NCBI GenBank assembly: GCA_007751475.1
Contig: CP036434.1
Span: 4,531,524 to 4,595,523 of the forward strand
DNA from: Saltatorellus ferox
GTDB taxonomy: Bacteria; Planctomycetota; UBA1135; GCA-002686595
Direction of reading: 5' to 3'
DNA length: 64,000 nucleotides
A program made the position numbers and the translations under genes. Shown here in pieces: positions 42,139 through 51,370 of this stretch; within the stretch, counting starts at the first letter, position 1, and the number at the start of each line of letters is the position of its first letter. The notes below the pieces were generated by a model. It was not told the DNA's origin, searched no databases, and worked only from the letters and a program-made list of their open reading frames with translations.

Positions 42139-42506
42139 ATGAACAGCCAAGAAATGGGCCAGATCATGGTCGAACTGAATTGCTCCGGTGACCTGGAGAA
42201 GCTCCTGAACGAGCACTATGCCGAGGACGCGGTCTCCGTCGAGGTGATGGACATGGGGCGAGGACGTGAGGCTGTCGGGCTCGACGCCATTCGCGCCAGG
42301 CACACCTCGTGGGAGGAGACGATGATCATGCACTCCATGGAGGTTGACGGCCCCTTTCCCCACGGCGACGATCGGTTCGCACTGGTTTCGAGAGCGACGT
42401 CGAAGTGAAGGGTCTCGGTATGAGGAAGAAGGGCCGGGAAGTGGGTCTCTACGACATGAAGGACGGGAAGATCGTTCGCGAAGAGTTCTTCTACAGCATG
42501 GTCTGA
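42139..42506 (+). pseudogene. SnoaL/NTF2-like protein, frameshifted
   Basis: The first frame reads MNSQEMGQIMVELNCSGDLEKLLNEHYAEDAVSVEVMDMGRGREAVGLDAIRARHTSWEETMIMHSMEVDGPFPHGDDRF, a SnoaL-like start; the rest (FESDVEVKGLGMRKKGREVGLYDMKDGKIVREEFFYSMV) continues in another frame to a TGA at 42504-42506. The shift lies around 42382-42392. The intact protein would be about 120 residues, normal for the NTF2-like fold. Either a pseudogene or a sequencing error. Confidence 0.7.
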
Positions 42507-42606
42507 GCAGGCATCTGCGCTGCACGTGTGCAAGGTTTCGTGAACGGAGTACACTGGCCTTCGCTCCTGTGCTCGCCGCTTCCCACGCCGACCTGGCACC
42601 ACGCCG

Positions 42607-43881
42607 ATGAAACTTGCCCTCGCCTCGTCCCTCGTCCTCCTCCTCTCCACGACCGCCTTCGCTGACGAACTCCTCGTCGTCTCTCCGAGTGGTCCTTACA
42701 CCTCCATCTCAGAGGCGATGACCTTCGCGTCCGACGGGGACGTCATCCACGTCAAGGCGGGGGTCTACAAAGGGTTCCGTGTCACGGATCGGAGCGTCGC
42801 GATCCTCGCCGCGACGCCGGGCACCGTGGAGATCACGAGTACGATCCTGGTGTCGGAGATCTCGGGTCCGGTCGGCGTGACGCTGTACGGACTCTCCGTT
42901 CAGGGCCGACACGGGCCCGCGCTGGATCTCACCAGCTCCACGGGGCCCATCCGTGTGCTCCGCTGCTCGTTGCACGGGGATCGAGGCCCGATCCTTCTGC
43001 CCGACCCGCACATCGAGGAAGTCTTCGCGGGAGTCCGTGCCGTCTCGGTGGATGACCTGCGTCTTCAGGACTGTGACCTGCACGGTGCGCACGGGATGCC
43101 GGACGGTGCGCCGTACAGCGTCGATGGACTCTGGGGCGCGCCCGGTGCGACCTTGGTTCAATCTCGCGTGAGGCTCAACCAGTGCGTGGCCGAGGGCGGC
43201 TCCGGGTCAGATTTTACCACGCATCCGGGCGGCGCTGGCGCAGCCCTCACCGCGAGCCGGCTCGTAGCTGCCGGGAGCACGTTCCAAGGGGGGAACGGCG
43301 CTTTGCCGTTCGCGGGGCACTATTGCGGATCGCACAACCCGCGCGCGGGCGATGGCGGTGACGGGCTGAGCCTGCAAGAGGGCTCGGTCGTTCGGCTTCG
43401 TGACTCGCTCTTGTTGCCGGGGACGAGCGGTCCATGGTACGGATGGGGTGACGTCTGCTCGGAGCAGGCAGGGCAGGACGGCGTTCCCACGAACGATCCT
43501 GCGTCGGTCACGTTCCAGTCCGGTGTGGCGACGAGCGTCGTCTGGGAGCCGATGGCTCCATCCGAGAGCACGCTCCTTTTCGACGTTGAAGGCCGCCCTG
43601 GCGACGCGCTCTGGGTCCTCACCTCGCTCGCGGGGCAACGCCCGTGGTCGCCTGGAATCGAGGGCAGCGTTCTCGCGACAGGTCCGCATCTTCGGCCCCT
43701 TTCTCAGCCGCTGGGCGTCATCCCGTCAAGCGGCAGTGTCAGCATGCGAATGGAGCTGCCTTCGATCGCCCGCGACGAGTTCCTCTGGCTTCACGCGCAG
43801 ATCGTGGTCGTCTCACCGACCGGGCAGCGCTCCAGTGGGCCGGCTGGCGCCATCGTCGTTCACGGGGTCGATCTTCCCTGA
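42607..43881 (+). CDS. Secreted parallel beta-helix protein
   Basis: 424 residues. Signal peptide MKLALASSLVLLLSTTAFA, then a pectate-lyase-like opening (ELLVVSPSGPYTSISEAMTFASDGDVIHVKAGVYKGFRVTDRSVAILAATPGTVEI) with short beta rungs (VTLYGLSVQGRHGPALDLTSSTGPIRVLRCSLHGDRG; VRAVSVDDLRLQDCDLHGAHG). The C-terminal ~150 residues are a beta-sandwich-like region (GDALWVLTSLAGQRPWSPGIEG...LWLHAQIVVVSPTG). No lyase active-site residues were identified, so it is probably adhesive or structural. A paralogue is encoded at 62285-63436 with the same plan. Confidence 0.8.
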   Translation: MKLALASSLVLLLSTTAFADELLVVSPSGPYTSISEAMTFASDGDVIHVKAGVYKGFRVTDRSVAILAATPGTVEITSTILVSEISGPVGVTLYGLSVQGRHGPALDLTSSTGPIRVLRCSLHGDRGPILLPDPHIEEVFAGVRAVSVDDLRLQDCDLHGAHGMPDGAPYSVDGLWGAPGATLVQSRVRLNQCVAEGGSGSDFTTHPGGAGAALTASRLVAAGSTFQGGNGALPFAGHYCGSHNPRAGDGGDGLSLQEGSVVRLRDSLLLPGTSGPWYGWGDVCSEQAGQDGVPTNDPASVTFQSGVATSVVWEPMAPSESTLLFDVEGRPGDALWVLTSLAGQRPWSPGIEGSVLATGPHLRPLSQPLGVIPSSGSVSMRMELPSIARDEFLWLHAQIVVVSPTGQRSSGPAGAIVVHGVDLP

Positions 43882-43932
43882 GTTCCGGCCCTCCAAGCTG
43901 CCCGCTTCCCGCACCCACCTTCCTCCACATCC

Positions 43933-46503
43933 ATGACACCTGGACTCGCCACGCGCGCCGCCGCATTGCCCTTGCTCGCAGCCGCCTTCCTTCACTCCAG
44001 CTCAGAGGTCAGCGCCTGGCCGCATCAAGGGGGCGAGGGCAGCACTGCGCCAGAGGCCAAGGAACTGTCTGCTGACGACTGGTCCGGTATTCGCGCGGCC
44101 TATGACAGGGAGCGGCACGCGTTCTTTGCCACGGAGGAGGGCCATGCCGCTCTGCTTCATGGCCAGGGCTGCACCGCGCACTTCGATGGCCAGGGCGCAT
44201 GGATCGAACCCGGCCATGCGGGCTGGAGTCTCGGACTCTCCCTTGCGCGCTATGGTTTCGAGGGTGAATTCACCGAGGTTCAAGGGACCCATGGCGTGAG
44301 GCCTGAGGGGCAGCGCCTGACCTACGACTGGGGCGAGACCTTGTCAGAGTGGTGGATCAACGATACGCGCGGGCTCGAGCATGGCTTCACCGTGCATGAG
44401 AGGCCACCTGGGAGCGCGGGGGCCGCGGATCAGCCGCTCGTCTTCGAGATGGCCGTGAGGGGCGACCTTCGAGCGATCGCCACCTTCGATCGCCGTGGCG
44501 TGAGGTTCGTCGACGAGGAGGGCGAGGTCCGTTCGACCTACGAAGGGCTCGTGGCCTACGATGCAGATGGTGTGCCGCTCCAGGCATGGATCGATACGAC
44601 TGGTGCGGGCTTTCGTATCGCCGTCTGCGAGGGCACGGCTCGCTACCCCCTGACGGTCGACCCGATCGTTCAGGCGGCGTACCTGAAGTCAGCCGTGGCG
44701 GAAGCGGGCGACAACTTCGGTATCTCCGCGGACATCTCCGGCGACACCGTGGTGGTGGGGGCCTGGGGCGAAGACGGTAGCTCCACCGGGGTCAACGGGA
44801 ATCAAGCCGACAATGGCGCGAACTTCTCCGGCGCCGCCTACGTGTTCGTGCGGAGCGGCGGAACGTGGAGCCAAGAGGCCTACCTGAAGGCGTCCAATAC
44901 GGGCCAGAGCGACTACTTCGGTTTCTCGGTGGGCATCTCCCGTGACACGATCGTGGTGGGTGCGTACGGGGAGGACAGCGACGCCACCGGCATCAACGGG
45001 AACCAGTCCAGCAACGCGGCGCAGAACGCAGGAGCCGCCTACATCTTTCAGCGAACGGGCACGACCTGGACTCAGCAGGCCTACCTGAAGGCCTCCAACA
45101 CGGACGTCAACGATAAGTTCGGGCACAAGGTCGCGATCACCGGAGGAACCGTGATCGTCAGCGCTGAGAACGAGCAGAGCAGCGCTACGGGCGTCGACGG
45201 GGATCAGCTGGACAATAGCGCGGGCAGCTCTGGAGCGGCCTACATCTTTCATCGGTCGGGGACCCGCTGGAGCCAGCAGGCGTACCTCAAGGCCTCGAAC
45301 ACCGAGCCGGCGGACTACTTTGGCGCTGAGGTCGCCTTGTCGGGGGACACGGCCGTCGTGAGTTCGCTCTGGGAAAGCAGCGGCGCGACGGGCGTCAACG
45401 GCGACCAGTCGGACAACAGCGTCGGCACGGCGGGCGCTGTCTACGTATTCCATCGAACGGCCGGTGTTTGGTCGCAGCAGGCGTACCTGAAACCGTCGAA
45501 CACGATGACGTTCCACTACTTCGGCTACTCGGTGGGCATCTCGGGAGACACCATCGCGATTGGCGCGCTGGGGGATCGCAGCGACTCGACGGGCGTGAAC
45601 GGGAGCCAGGCGGACGTGGGGCTGATCCGCGCGGGCGCCGCGTATATCTTCCAGCGTACGGGGGGCGTCTGGCGCCAGGAGGCCTACATGAAGACGTCGA
45701 ACCCTGAGTACGGGGACGAACTCGGCCGGTCCATCGCGATCTCGGGGGACGTCGTCGTCGCTGGCGCGATCTGGGAGGACAGCGCTGCGTCGGGCGTCAA
45801 CGGCGATCAATCGGACAACAGCCGGTCGGACGCCGGGGCCGCGTACCTCTATCACCGGTCGGAAGGCGTATGGACCCAGCGGGCGTACCTGAAGGCGTCC
45901 AACCCCGGCGGCTCGGACCTGTTCGGCTATTCGGTCGCCATCTCAGGCGGCACGGTGCTGATCGCCACCCAGGGGGAGGACAGCAACGCCACCGGGGTGA
46001 ACGGCAACGGATCGAACAACAGCGCCGGCAACGCGGGCGCCGCCTACATCTTCAACGTGGGGGGCCTCGGCAACATCGGCGTGAGCATCTGTGCTCCTGG
46101 CGTGCCAAACTCTACGGGCTTGCCGGCGGAACTCGCCGTTAGGGGGTCCTCGGTAGCCTTGGACAACCAAGTCGAGCTCTTCGCGCGAAACCTCCCCCTC
46201 GGGAACTTTGGCTACTTTCTGACGAGTCGCACCTACGGCCCTCCCGCGACGCCCATGGGGAGTCAGGGAGCGATCTGCCTGGACGGGAGCATTGGCCGCT
46301 ACATCGGCCCGGGCCAGATCCGGAGCTCCGGGAGCAGCGGGACGTTCGCCCTCTCGATCGACCTGACCCAGACTCCCCAGCCCAGTGGGTTCGTGAGCGT
46401 TTTGGCCGGGGAGACCTGGAGCTTCCAGGCCTGGTATCGGGACGCGATCGGTGGCCAGGTGACGTCGAACTTCACGGACGGCGTCGAGTTGACCTTTCGA
46501 TAG
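43933..46503 (+). CDS. Secreted FG-GAP/integrin-alpha-like repeat protein with shared C-terminal domain
   Basis: 856 residues. A weak signal region (ATRAAALPLLAAAFLHSSSEVSA) is followed by a ~230-residue N-terminal domain and about seven repeats of some 68 residues with the pattern AYLKASNTxxxDxFGxSVxISGDTxVVGAxxExSxATGVNGNQSDNxxxxxGAAYxFxRxxGxWxQQ, the FG-GAP arrangement predicted to form a propeller. The last ~140 residues are the shared domain (ICAPGVPNSTGLPAEL...GAICLDGSIGRYIGPGQI...AGETWSFQAWYRDAIGGQVTSNFTDGVELTF). Follows the beta-helix gene by 51 bp on the same strand, so the two may be co-expressed. Confidence 0.85.
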   Translation: MTPGLATRAAALPLLAAAFLHSSSEVSAWPHQGGEGSTAPEAKELSADDWSGIRAAYDRERHAFFATEEGHAALLHGQGCTAHFDGQGAWIEPGHAGWSLGLSLARYGFEGEFTEVQGTHGVRPEGQRLTYDWGETLSEWWINDTRGLEHGFTVHERPPGSAGAADQPLVFEMAVRGDLRAIATFDRRGVRFVDEEGEVRSTYEGLVAYDADGVPLQAWIDTTGAGFRIAVCEGTARYPLTVDPIVQAAYLKSAVAEAGDNFGISADISGDTVVVGAWGEDGSSTGVNGNQADNGANFSGAAYVFVRSGGTWSQEAYLKASNTGQSDYFGFSVGISRDTIVVGAYGEDSDATGINGNQSSNAAQNAGAAYIFQRTGTTWTQQAYLKASNTDVNDKFGHKVAITGGTVIVSAENEQSSATGVDGDQLDNSAGSSGAAYIFHRSGTRWSQQAYLKASNTEPADYFGAEVALSGDTAVVSSLWESSGATGVNGDQSDNSVGTAGAVYVFHRTAGVWSQQAYLKPSNTMTFHYFGYSVGISGDTIAIGALGDRSDSTGVNGSQADVGLIRAGAAYIFQRTGGVWRQEAYMKTSNPEYGDELGRSIAISGDVVVAGAIWEDSAASGVNGDQSDNSRSDAGAAYLYHRSEGVWTQRAYLKASNPGGSDLFGYSVAISGGTVLIATQGEDSNATGVNGNGSNNSAGNAGAAYIFNVGGLGNIGVSICAPGVPNSTGLPAELAVRGSSVALDNQVELFARNLPLGNFGYFLTSRTYGPPATPMGSQGAICLDGSIGRYIGPGQIRSSGSSGTFALSIDLTQTPQPSGFVSVLAGETWSFQAWYRDAIGGQVTSNFTDGVELTFR

Positions 46504-46512
46504 GCCGACGGA

Positions 46513-47187
46513 TCAGTCGCGGGTCGCCCCATCATCGCCGTCGCGCCACCCTTCGGCTCGGTACATCTCGTCCACTTCGGCGTAGGCCTTCTCCCGCATC
46601 GCCCTCGTGATGCGCGTGACAGAGCCCACTCGAAAGCTCTCCTCGGTCGCTGGCTTCCAGTCGGGGAGCCAGTCCGATCGCGTCTTGTGGAGACCCGGCG
46701 GCATGGGGCCGACCGTGTAGGGGGCTTCCATTCGCACGATCAAGAGGTCGTCATCTTCGCGGTAGTAGTGCGTCACCAAGTCCCGCTGGCCGGCCTCGTA
46801 CTCCGTGCAATAAAGGCCGTCATGCCCCACGATCTCGAGCATTGCCATGTAGAGCGTGTAGGCCCCGTTGGCGAGCCAGTCATCGTGGACGGACACGGAG
46901 AAAGCGACCTCCCACTCGGGCATTCGCGCGTGATGCTGGGACCCGGGAGATTCCCCCAGCCAGACCATCCGAACAGGTCGGCTCCCCGTGCCGGCGCTCT
47001 GCTCATCCATGCCCCCATGCAGCATTCCTGGTGAGACCAGATAGTCGCGTAAGGGGGCCGGCAGAGCGGCGAGGTCCTCGTGCTCCGGGGGCTCTCCGGC
47101 CACGAGGCTCTTGAAGACGCGGACAGCGCCTTCAGGCAGATGGGGATCGAGTCCGAAGCTGAAGTTGAAGAGGTAGTGTTCACTCAT
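46513..47187 (-). CDS. Hypothetical cytoplasmic protein
   Basis: 224 residues, no signal peptide or membrane segment. Composition and codon use look like the core genome. The protein is rich in Trp/Tyr and acidic residues (FNFSFGLDPHLPEGAVRVFKSLVAGEPPEHEDLAALPAPLRDYLVSPGML; WLANGAYTLYMAMLEIVGHDGLYCTEYEAGQRDLVTHYY). No known family was recognised. It converges with the FG-GAP gene, 9 bp apart, and its 5' side is an IS-rich gap. Confidence 0.65.
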   Translation of the reverse strand: MSEHYLFNFSFGLDPHLPEGAVRVFKSLVAGEPPEHEDLAALPAPLRDYLVSPGMLHGGMDEQSAGTGSRPVRMVWLGESPGSQHHARMPEWEVAFSVSVHDDWLANGAYTLYMAMLEIVGHDGLYCTEYEAGQRDLVTHYYREDDDLLIVRMEAPYTVGPMPPGLHKTRSDWLPDWKPATEESFRVGSVTRITRAMREKAYAEVDEMYRAEGWRDGDDGATRD

Positions 47188-47382
47188 ATCGCTCCCACCA
47201 TTCCGCCGTGTCGGTGGAGAGTCGTGAATGGTGGTACCGACTTGAAACCCTGCCGCAGCGGCCCCGCTTGCTGAGCGCTGCTATACGGTTGAGCTATCCG
47301 TTACCGGGGTGCTGGCGCATCCTATAGTCTGTGCCCAGTGTATTCCAGTTCGCTCTGCTCCCCATGCCAAGCACTCCCTAAC
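47188..47382. other. Gap upstream of the hypothetical gene, with tRNA-like debris
   Basis: Contains GTTGAGCTATCCGTTACCGG near 47291-47310, whose reverse complement recalls both a tRNA D-arm and the outer end of the IS91-like element (GTAACGGATAG). No intact cloverleaf could be drawn. No gene found. Confidence 0.35.
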
Positions 47383-47627
47383 GGATAGGAACTCCAAGCG
47401 GTGTGTCGACACGCCAGTCACCGTATCCTGGAGCCCGATTCACCGCTACCCCCATCCTCACCGGCCACGCGGGAGCGCCCGGGCAGCCATCGGGCTCTTC
47501 GCTGAGCCGAACTCGCCCGATTTCGCCCCCTCCGACGAGCACCACCGGTTCACTTCACCACGACCTGCAGCCAGCACCCTTCCCAAGGCGCGGGCTGTTG
47601 TTGTTTCATCGAGCACGATCGCCCGCG
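47383..47627 (-). mobile_element. Solo IS91-like 3' terminus
   Basis: The sequence from GGATAGGAACTCCAAGCGGT through GAGCACGATCGCCCGCG is nearly identical to the corresponding ends at 50223, 53557 and 63853, but stops before the transposase stop codon. A second, degenerate copy of only the outer 27 bp lies at 47733-47759. Between them is a 15-bp tandem duplication (GCGCCTGAAGCCCGT, about 47654-47683). Confidence 0.88.
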
Positions 47628-47776
47628 ACTGAACGCTGGCGCTCACGCCCGTCGCGCCTGAAGCCCGTGCGCCTGAAGCCCGAGAGGATGGCCTGCTTGG
47701 CTGAACTTGGCGGGAGTGTGCACGACCACCACGTAACGGAAAGGAATTCCAAGCGGGGAGGTATGGCGGTACCGAG

Positions 47777-47811
47777 AAACGTGGCGGCTTCGGGTCGGGT
47801 TCGGTACCGCC
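47777..47811 (+). repeat. R3 repeat, copy 1
   Basis: A 35-bp sequence beginning AAACGTGGCGGCTTCGGGTC and ending CGGTACCGCC; a second copy with two mismatches is at 48284-48318 in the same orientation. The two copies flank the truncated gene between them. Confidence 0.75.
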
Positions 47812-48177
47812 AATCTGGGTGACCATGCGGGTATCCTTGGCGGACACGGTCACGAAGGCTCCGGGCTCACCCATGATCTCATCGACCAGATGCACGTTCA
47901 CCGGAAGGAGGATTCCCGAAGTGGATCCATCGTTGTGAGGCATACGATCCAACCGATGGGAAGGCGCCGCGCTACGTCCCGCTGGCGCTTCCTTGACGCG
48001 AATTTTCCTGTCATTCGGAACCTGCACCAGGGCAACGTCCCCGGATTCCCCTGCGCCGTGGGCCGTCTCTGCTTCACGTCCCACGACGGCCGTGGCGCGG
48101 GTCGCTCCCCTCATCCACATGAAAGTGAGCAGGGGCAGAACGACAACGACGAGCAGTGCGGGAATGAGACGGCGCAT
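47812..48177 (-). pseudogene. Membrane-anchored protein with carboxypeptidase-regulatory-like domain, 3' end lost
   Basis: From ATG 48177 the frame gives one membrane segment (LIPALLVVVVLPLLTFMWM), a linker and the start of a CarboxypepD_reg-like beta domain (SGILLPVNVHLVDEIMGEPGAFVTVSAKDTRMVTQIGG). At about 47812 it runs into an R3 repeat and IS91-like debris, so the native C-terminus is gone; the frame then stays open into the IS end by chance. Confidence 0.6.
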
Positions 48178-48283
48178 CCCCTGCAGTTTAGCGGATCCTC
48201 GCTCACGGGAAGGTCCCGTCCGCCGCGTGATATCGATCGCTTCGAGGCTTCCATCAGGCGCCTGTGAACCAATCCAGCTGCTC

Positions 48284-48318
48284 AAACGTGGCGGCTTTGG
48301 GTCGGGCTCGGTACCGCC
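48284..48318 (+). repeat. R3 repeat, copy 2
   Basis: 35 bp, 33 of 35 identical to 47777-47811 and in the same orientation, just upstream of the truncated membrane-protein gene. Confidence 0.75.
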
Positions 48319-48434
48319 ACGATATCGATGCCCACCCGGAAGTCCCTTGGAAGATTCTTCCGACGATGCCGGGGATCCACTCCCCGGTACCCGGAGAGCG
48401 CGTCAGTCGCGCCGCAGCTACCAGGAGCGCAGAC

Positions 48435-50144
48435 TCACAGGGCCCAGCGAACGATCTTCGAGTTGGTGGTCCCGCCGCCACTGGGGCTCCCCGCGTCGCG
48501 GAAGATGGCTTGCAGGGTCCACTGGGTGCCAGCGAGCCAGGTCCCGTTGCCCGAGTAGCCAGTGACGTCCAGCTCGATGTCGATGCTGCCTGCTGCATCG
48601 ATGGGGACGACCGGCGTGATCCTCTGGGCGCCAGGGCCGTGGACGCAGAGTCCGTGGGGGCCTGCGGGTAGATCGGACGCGCCGGGCTGGCCGAAGAAGA
48701 GGCCGAAGGAATGCGCGGGTGCGTCGAAGACCTGGGCCCAGAGGCGCTCTCTCGACAGGCTGATCGCGCCATCGAATCGGAAGCTGGCCGCAACGCCGCC
48801 ACTGTGCGGTGTGGGCGTGCAGCCCGACTCAGCATCCGTGCGGAAGCCCTTGAAGATATGGATGACGCCCGTGTCGAAGCCCTGGGTCCAGTCTCCGAAT
48901 CCCACGATGGCGAATTCCGCCAGGCCGTCCCCGGTAAGGTCGCCGAGGATCGCTCCCCCGAGCCCGTAGTTCGAGGTCAAGGGGTCCTGCTGGTCCATGA
49001 GTTCCAGGTCGAAGAGGATCTCGCCGGTCTTGCCGCTGACGATGGTCTCCGCGCCGTGCTTCTCTTCGAAGTACCAGCGGTTGTGGGAGCCGACCAGGAT
49101 GTCGTTGTAGCCGTCTCCGTTGATGTCGCCCTCGGACTGCACGTAGGTTCCGAACGAGCCGTTGTCGGCTGGGAGGCCCCACTGTGTCAACGGGGCGCGT
49201 CCCACGGGGCCGGGTATGCGCCTGATGACCTCTCCTGACGCGCCGGAGTACAGGACGATCGCACCAGGATGGGGATTAGAATCGCCGAGGGAAGGCGCCC
49301 CGATGAAGGCAGCTCCGGCGACGAAGTCCCCGATCCCATCCCCATCGATGTCACCGATGGCATCCAGGGATGCGCCCAGCCTTTCGGTCCCGAAGAAGGG
49401 ATCGTAGTCGCCATCGATGGTGTACAGCACTTGCACGCTGGGCATGGAGAGGGCAACAATCTCGTTGTACGCCCCGCTACCGATCACGAGGTCGGCGATG
49501 CCGTCTCCGTTCAGGTCACCAGGGCTGCAGAGTCCGCCAGACCCGTGGCCATAGATCTGTGCATGGTCGCGAGCATCGGGCCCGAGGTGAATGACGACGC
49601 CCTCATTAGACTCGGTGCCCGACGCCCAGTCCGCATACCCGTCGCCATTGATATCGCCTAGCGGGGCGCCCCGTTGGCCTGGAGTCGCACTCGGGCTCAT
49701 GCTGGAGTCCGCGGTGGCCACGACCGCACCCGTCTCCCAGTCGACGATGATCGGGCTATGGTCCCCAATCACTTCGGAGAGGGCAAGGTTGGTTCGACCG
49801 TCGCCGTTCACGTCGCCAACGGCCTCCACATGATCGCCGATGAAGGAAAACTGGTTGTAGCTCATTCGAGCGTTCAGGGGCGATAAGGTGGCGCCGGAGT
49901 AGACCTGGTAGAACCCTCGAGAGTTCGGTCCCACGCGGCCCGTGACCACGAAGTCATCGACGGAGTCCCCATTGAGGTCGCCGACGTGGAAAACGCCCAT
50001 GAGCGCGTCTTGCCCGGTCCCCTGGGAGAAATCAGCTGGTCGTCCGTAGATCTGCATCAGCAACTCCTGGGAGAGAGCGAAAGGAGAAGCAGCGGACAGC
50101 GTGAACAGAGCGAGAGTGCTAGTTCGAAGGGTAGAGAACTTCAT
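48435..50144 (-). CDS. Secreted FG-GAP repeat protein with calcium loops
   Basis: 569 residues. Signal peptide MKFSTLRTSTLALFTLSAASPFALS, then repeated FG-GAP units each with a calcium loop DxNGDGxxD (VGDLNGDSVDDFVVTG, VGDVNGDGRTNLALSE, LGDINGDGYADWASG, PGDLNGDGIADLVIGS, IGDIDGDGIGDFVAGA, EGDINGDGYNDILVGS, LGDLTGDGLAEFAIVG), giving about seven blades of an integrin-like propeller. The C-terminal ~120 residues (GCTPTPHSGGVAAS...GLCVHGPGAQRI...GTQWTLQAIFRDAGSPSGGGTTNSKIVRWAL) are a divergent copy of the shared domain. An IS91-like end sits 78 bp upstream of the start codon and may have changed its promoter. Confidence 0.87.
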   Translation of the reverse strand: MKFSTLRTSTLALFTLSAASPFALSQELLMQIYGRPADFSQGTGQDALMGVFHVGDLNGDSVDDFVVTGRVGPNSRGFYQVYSGATLSPLNARMSYNQFSFIGDHVEAVGDVNGDGRTNLALSEVIGDHSPIIVDWETGAVVATADSSMSPSATPGQRGAPLGDINGDGYADWASGTESNEGVVIHLGPDARDHAQIYGHGSGGLCSPGDLNGDGIADLVIGSGAYNEIVALSMPSVQVLYTIDGDYDPFFGTERLGASLDAIGDIDGDGIGDFVAGAAFIGAPSLGDSNPHPGAIVLYSGASGEVIRRIPGPVGRAPLTQWGLPADNGSFGTYVQSEGDINGDGYNDILVGSHNRWYFEEKHGAETIVSGKTGEILFDLELMDQQDPLTSNYGLGGAILGDLTGDGLAEFAIVGFGDWTQGFDTGVIHIFKGFRTDAESGCTPTPHSGGVAASFRFDGAISLSRERLWAQVFDAPAHSFGLFFGQPGASDLPAGPHGLCVHGPGAQRITPVVPIDAAGSIDIELDVTGYSGNGTWLAGTQWTLQAIFRDAGSPSGGGTTNSKIVRWAL

Positions 50145-50222
50145 CAGTCGGCACTCGAGTAGACGGAAAGGCCGCTACGGTGATCGCAAACGTAGAGAAG
50201 ACGCTCTCCACTTGGACGGAAC

Positions 50223-51322
50223 GGATAGGAACTCCAAGCGGTGTGTCAACACGCCAGTCACCGTATCCTGGAGCCCGATTCACCGCTACCCCCATCCTCA
50301 CCGGCCACGCGGGAGCGCCCGGGCAGCCATCGGGCTCTTCGCTGAGCCGAACTCGCCCGATTTCGCCCCCTCCGACGAGCACCACCGGTTCACTTCACCA
50401 CGACCTGCAGCCAGCACCCTTCCCAAGGCGCGGGCTGTTGTTGTTTCATCGAGCACGATCGCCCGCGCGCCGCTCTTCCGCAGCGCCCTACTCCCCGAAG
50501 TCCAGCCGCGCCGTGAAGTAGACACGGCCGAGGCGGCATCGGTATTCGGACCTCGAGCTCTGCCGGTGGGGAACGGCTCGGCCCTGGCGAGGACAGGTCT
50601 CCCCCACCCAGCGAATCGGATGACCTCCTCGCCGCCGCTCTCACCCCCTCCAGCACCTTCCGCGCTGTCTCCGGATCTGTGATCACGGAGATCATGTGCC
50701 TGCGCCCGCGGCAGCGCGGGCGCTTGAGAACATCTTCCGAAAACACCCGCTTCAGAAGATCTGCCCAGCGGATGTACCTCTGGTCCTTCGACGGCTCTCC
50801 CGCACTCTTCGAGCCGTCTTCATCGGCGACGTCCACATTCTTCGGCTCCTTCCGAACCACGGGACGCGGCACCACCAGATCACGCAATGATGAGGCCGGG
50901 GCCAGCACTCCCTGATACGTCAGCTGATGCTCGCGCGGATGCGGCGCGAGCGCCGCCAGTCGAGCCATGAACTGGTACGGCGTCATGACGAAGCCTTTGG
51001 TCCCATCACGCCAGGCCTTGCGCAGCAGCCACAAGACCATCCCATCGGGACGGACATCGAAGCGTTCCAGACTGATGGCGGGCCTCGTCACATAGCGGCA
51101 GAGCTTCTCCAGCTGCGCCCGCTGCCCCTTCCGGATCAGCGTCGCCGCATGCAACGAGAACCCGTCAGCGTTCACCACCAGTGGAGGCGGCACGTACTGA
51201 CTCCCCCAACCCGACGACTGGAACGCAAGGCCGAGATCAGGGTCGATGAGGCGCTTCAGCGGGCGGCCTGCGGCCTCTCCCAACGGAATCAGCGACTTCA
51301 CCGATGCCGCTTTCAGGCCTGG
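50223..51322 (-). mobile_element. IS91-like element, 5'-truncated, left border of a captured gene block
   Basis: Starts right after GAAC at 50219-50222 with GGATAGGAACTCCAAGCGGT, continues through the ~250-bp end and a transposase reading leftwards, and stops abruptly inside the transposase gene at 51322 (codons for PGLKAAS). In IS91-family elements the end beyond the transposase stop is the replication origin; insertion 3' to GAAC is a family trait. The missing 5' end fits failed termination of rolling-circle transfer. Confidence 0.85.
50500..51322 (-). pseudogene. IS91-like transposase, C-terminal two thirds
   Basis: Reads GLKAASVKSLIPLGEAAGRPLKRLIDPDLGLAFQSSGWGSQ, then the LEKLCRYVTRPAISLERF...WRDGTKGFVMTPYQFMARLAALAPHPREHQLTYQGVLAP core and a zinc-like CRGRRHMISVITDP tail. 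Compared with the copy at 53822-54762 the last ~10 codons are altered by a small insertion, so the frame runs on past the normal stop into the element end to 50390. N-terminal half missing. Confidence 0.82.
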
Positions 51323-51370
51323 CCATTCTGGCACAGCGGCCTCGGTTCGTGTGCGCGGTCCAGGGCGGGG

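Noticed and set aside
47215..47312. tRNA-like sequence on the minus strand (GCTCAAC, GGTTTCAAGTC)
   Set aside because: D-arm-like and T-arm-like words are present, but the T stem and anticodon stem do not pair and no acceptor stem closes.
50101..50682. Plus-strand frames reading through the IS91-like ends (DRNSKRCVDTPVTVSWSP...)
   Set aside because: The frame is open in several copies but the upstream starts differ each time, and no domain or conserved start is seen; likely non-coding terminus.
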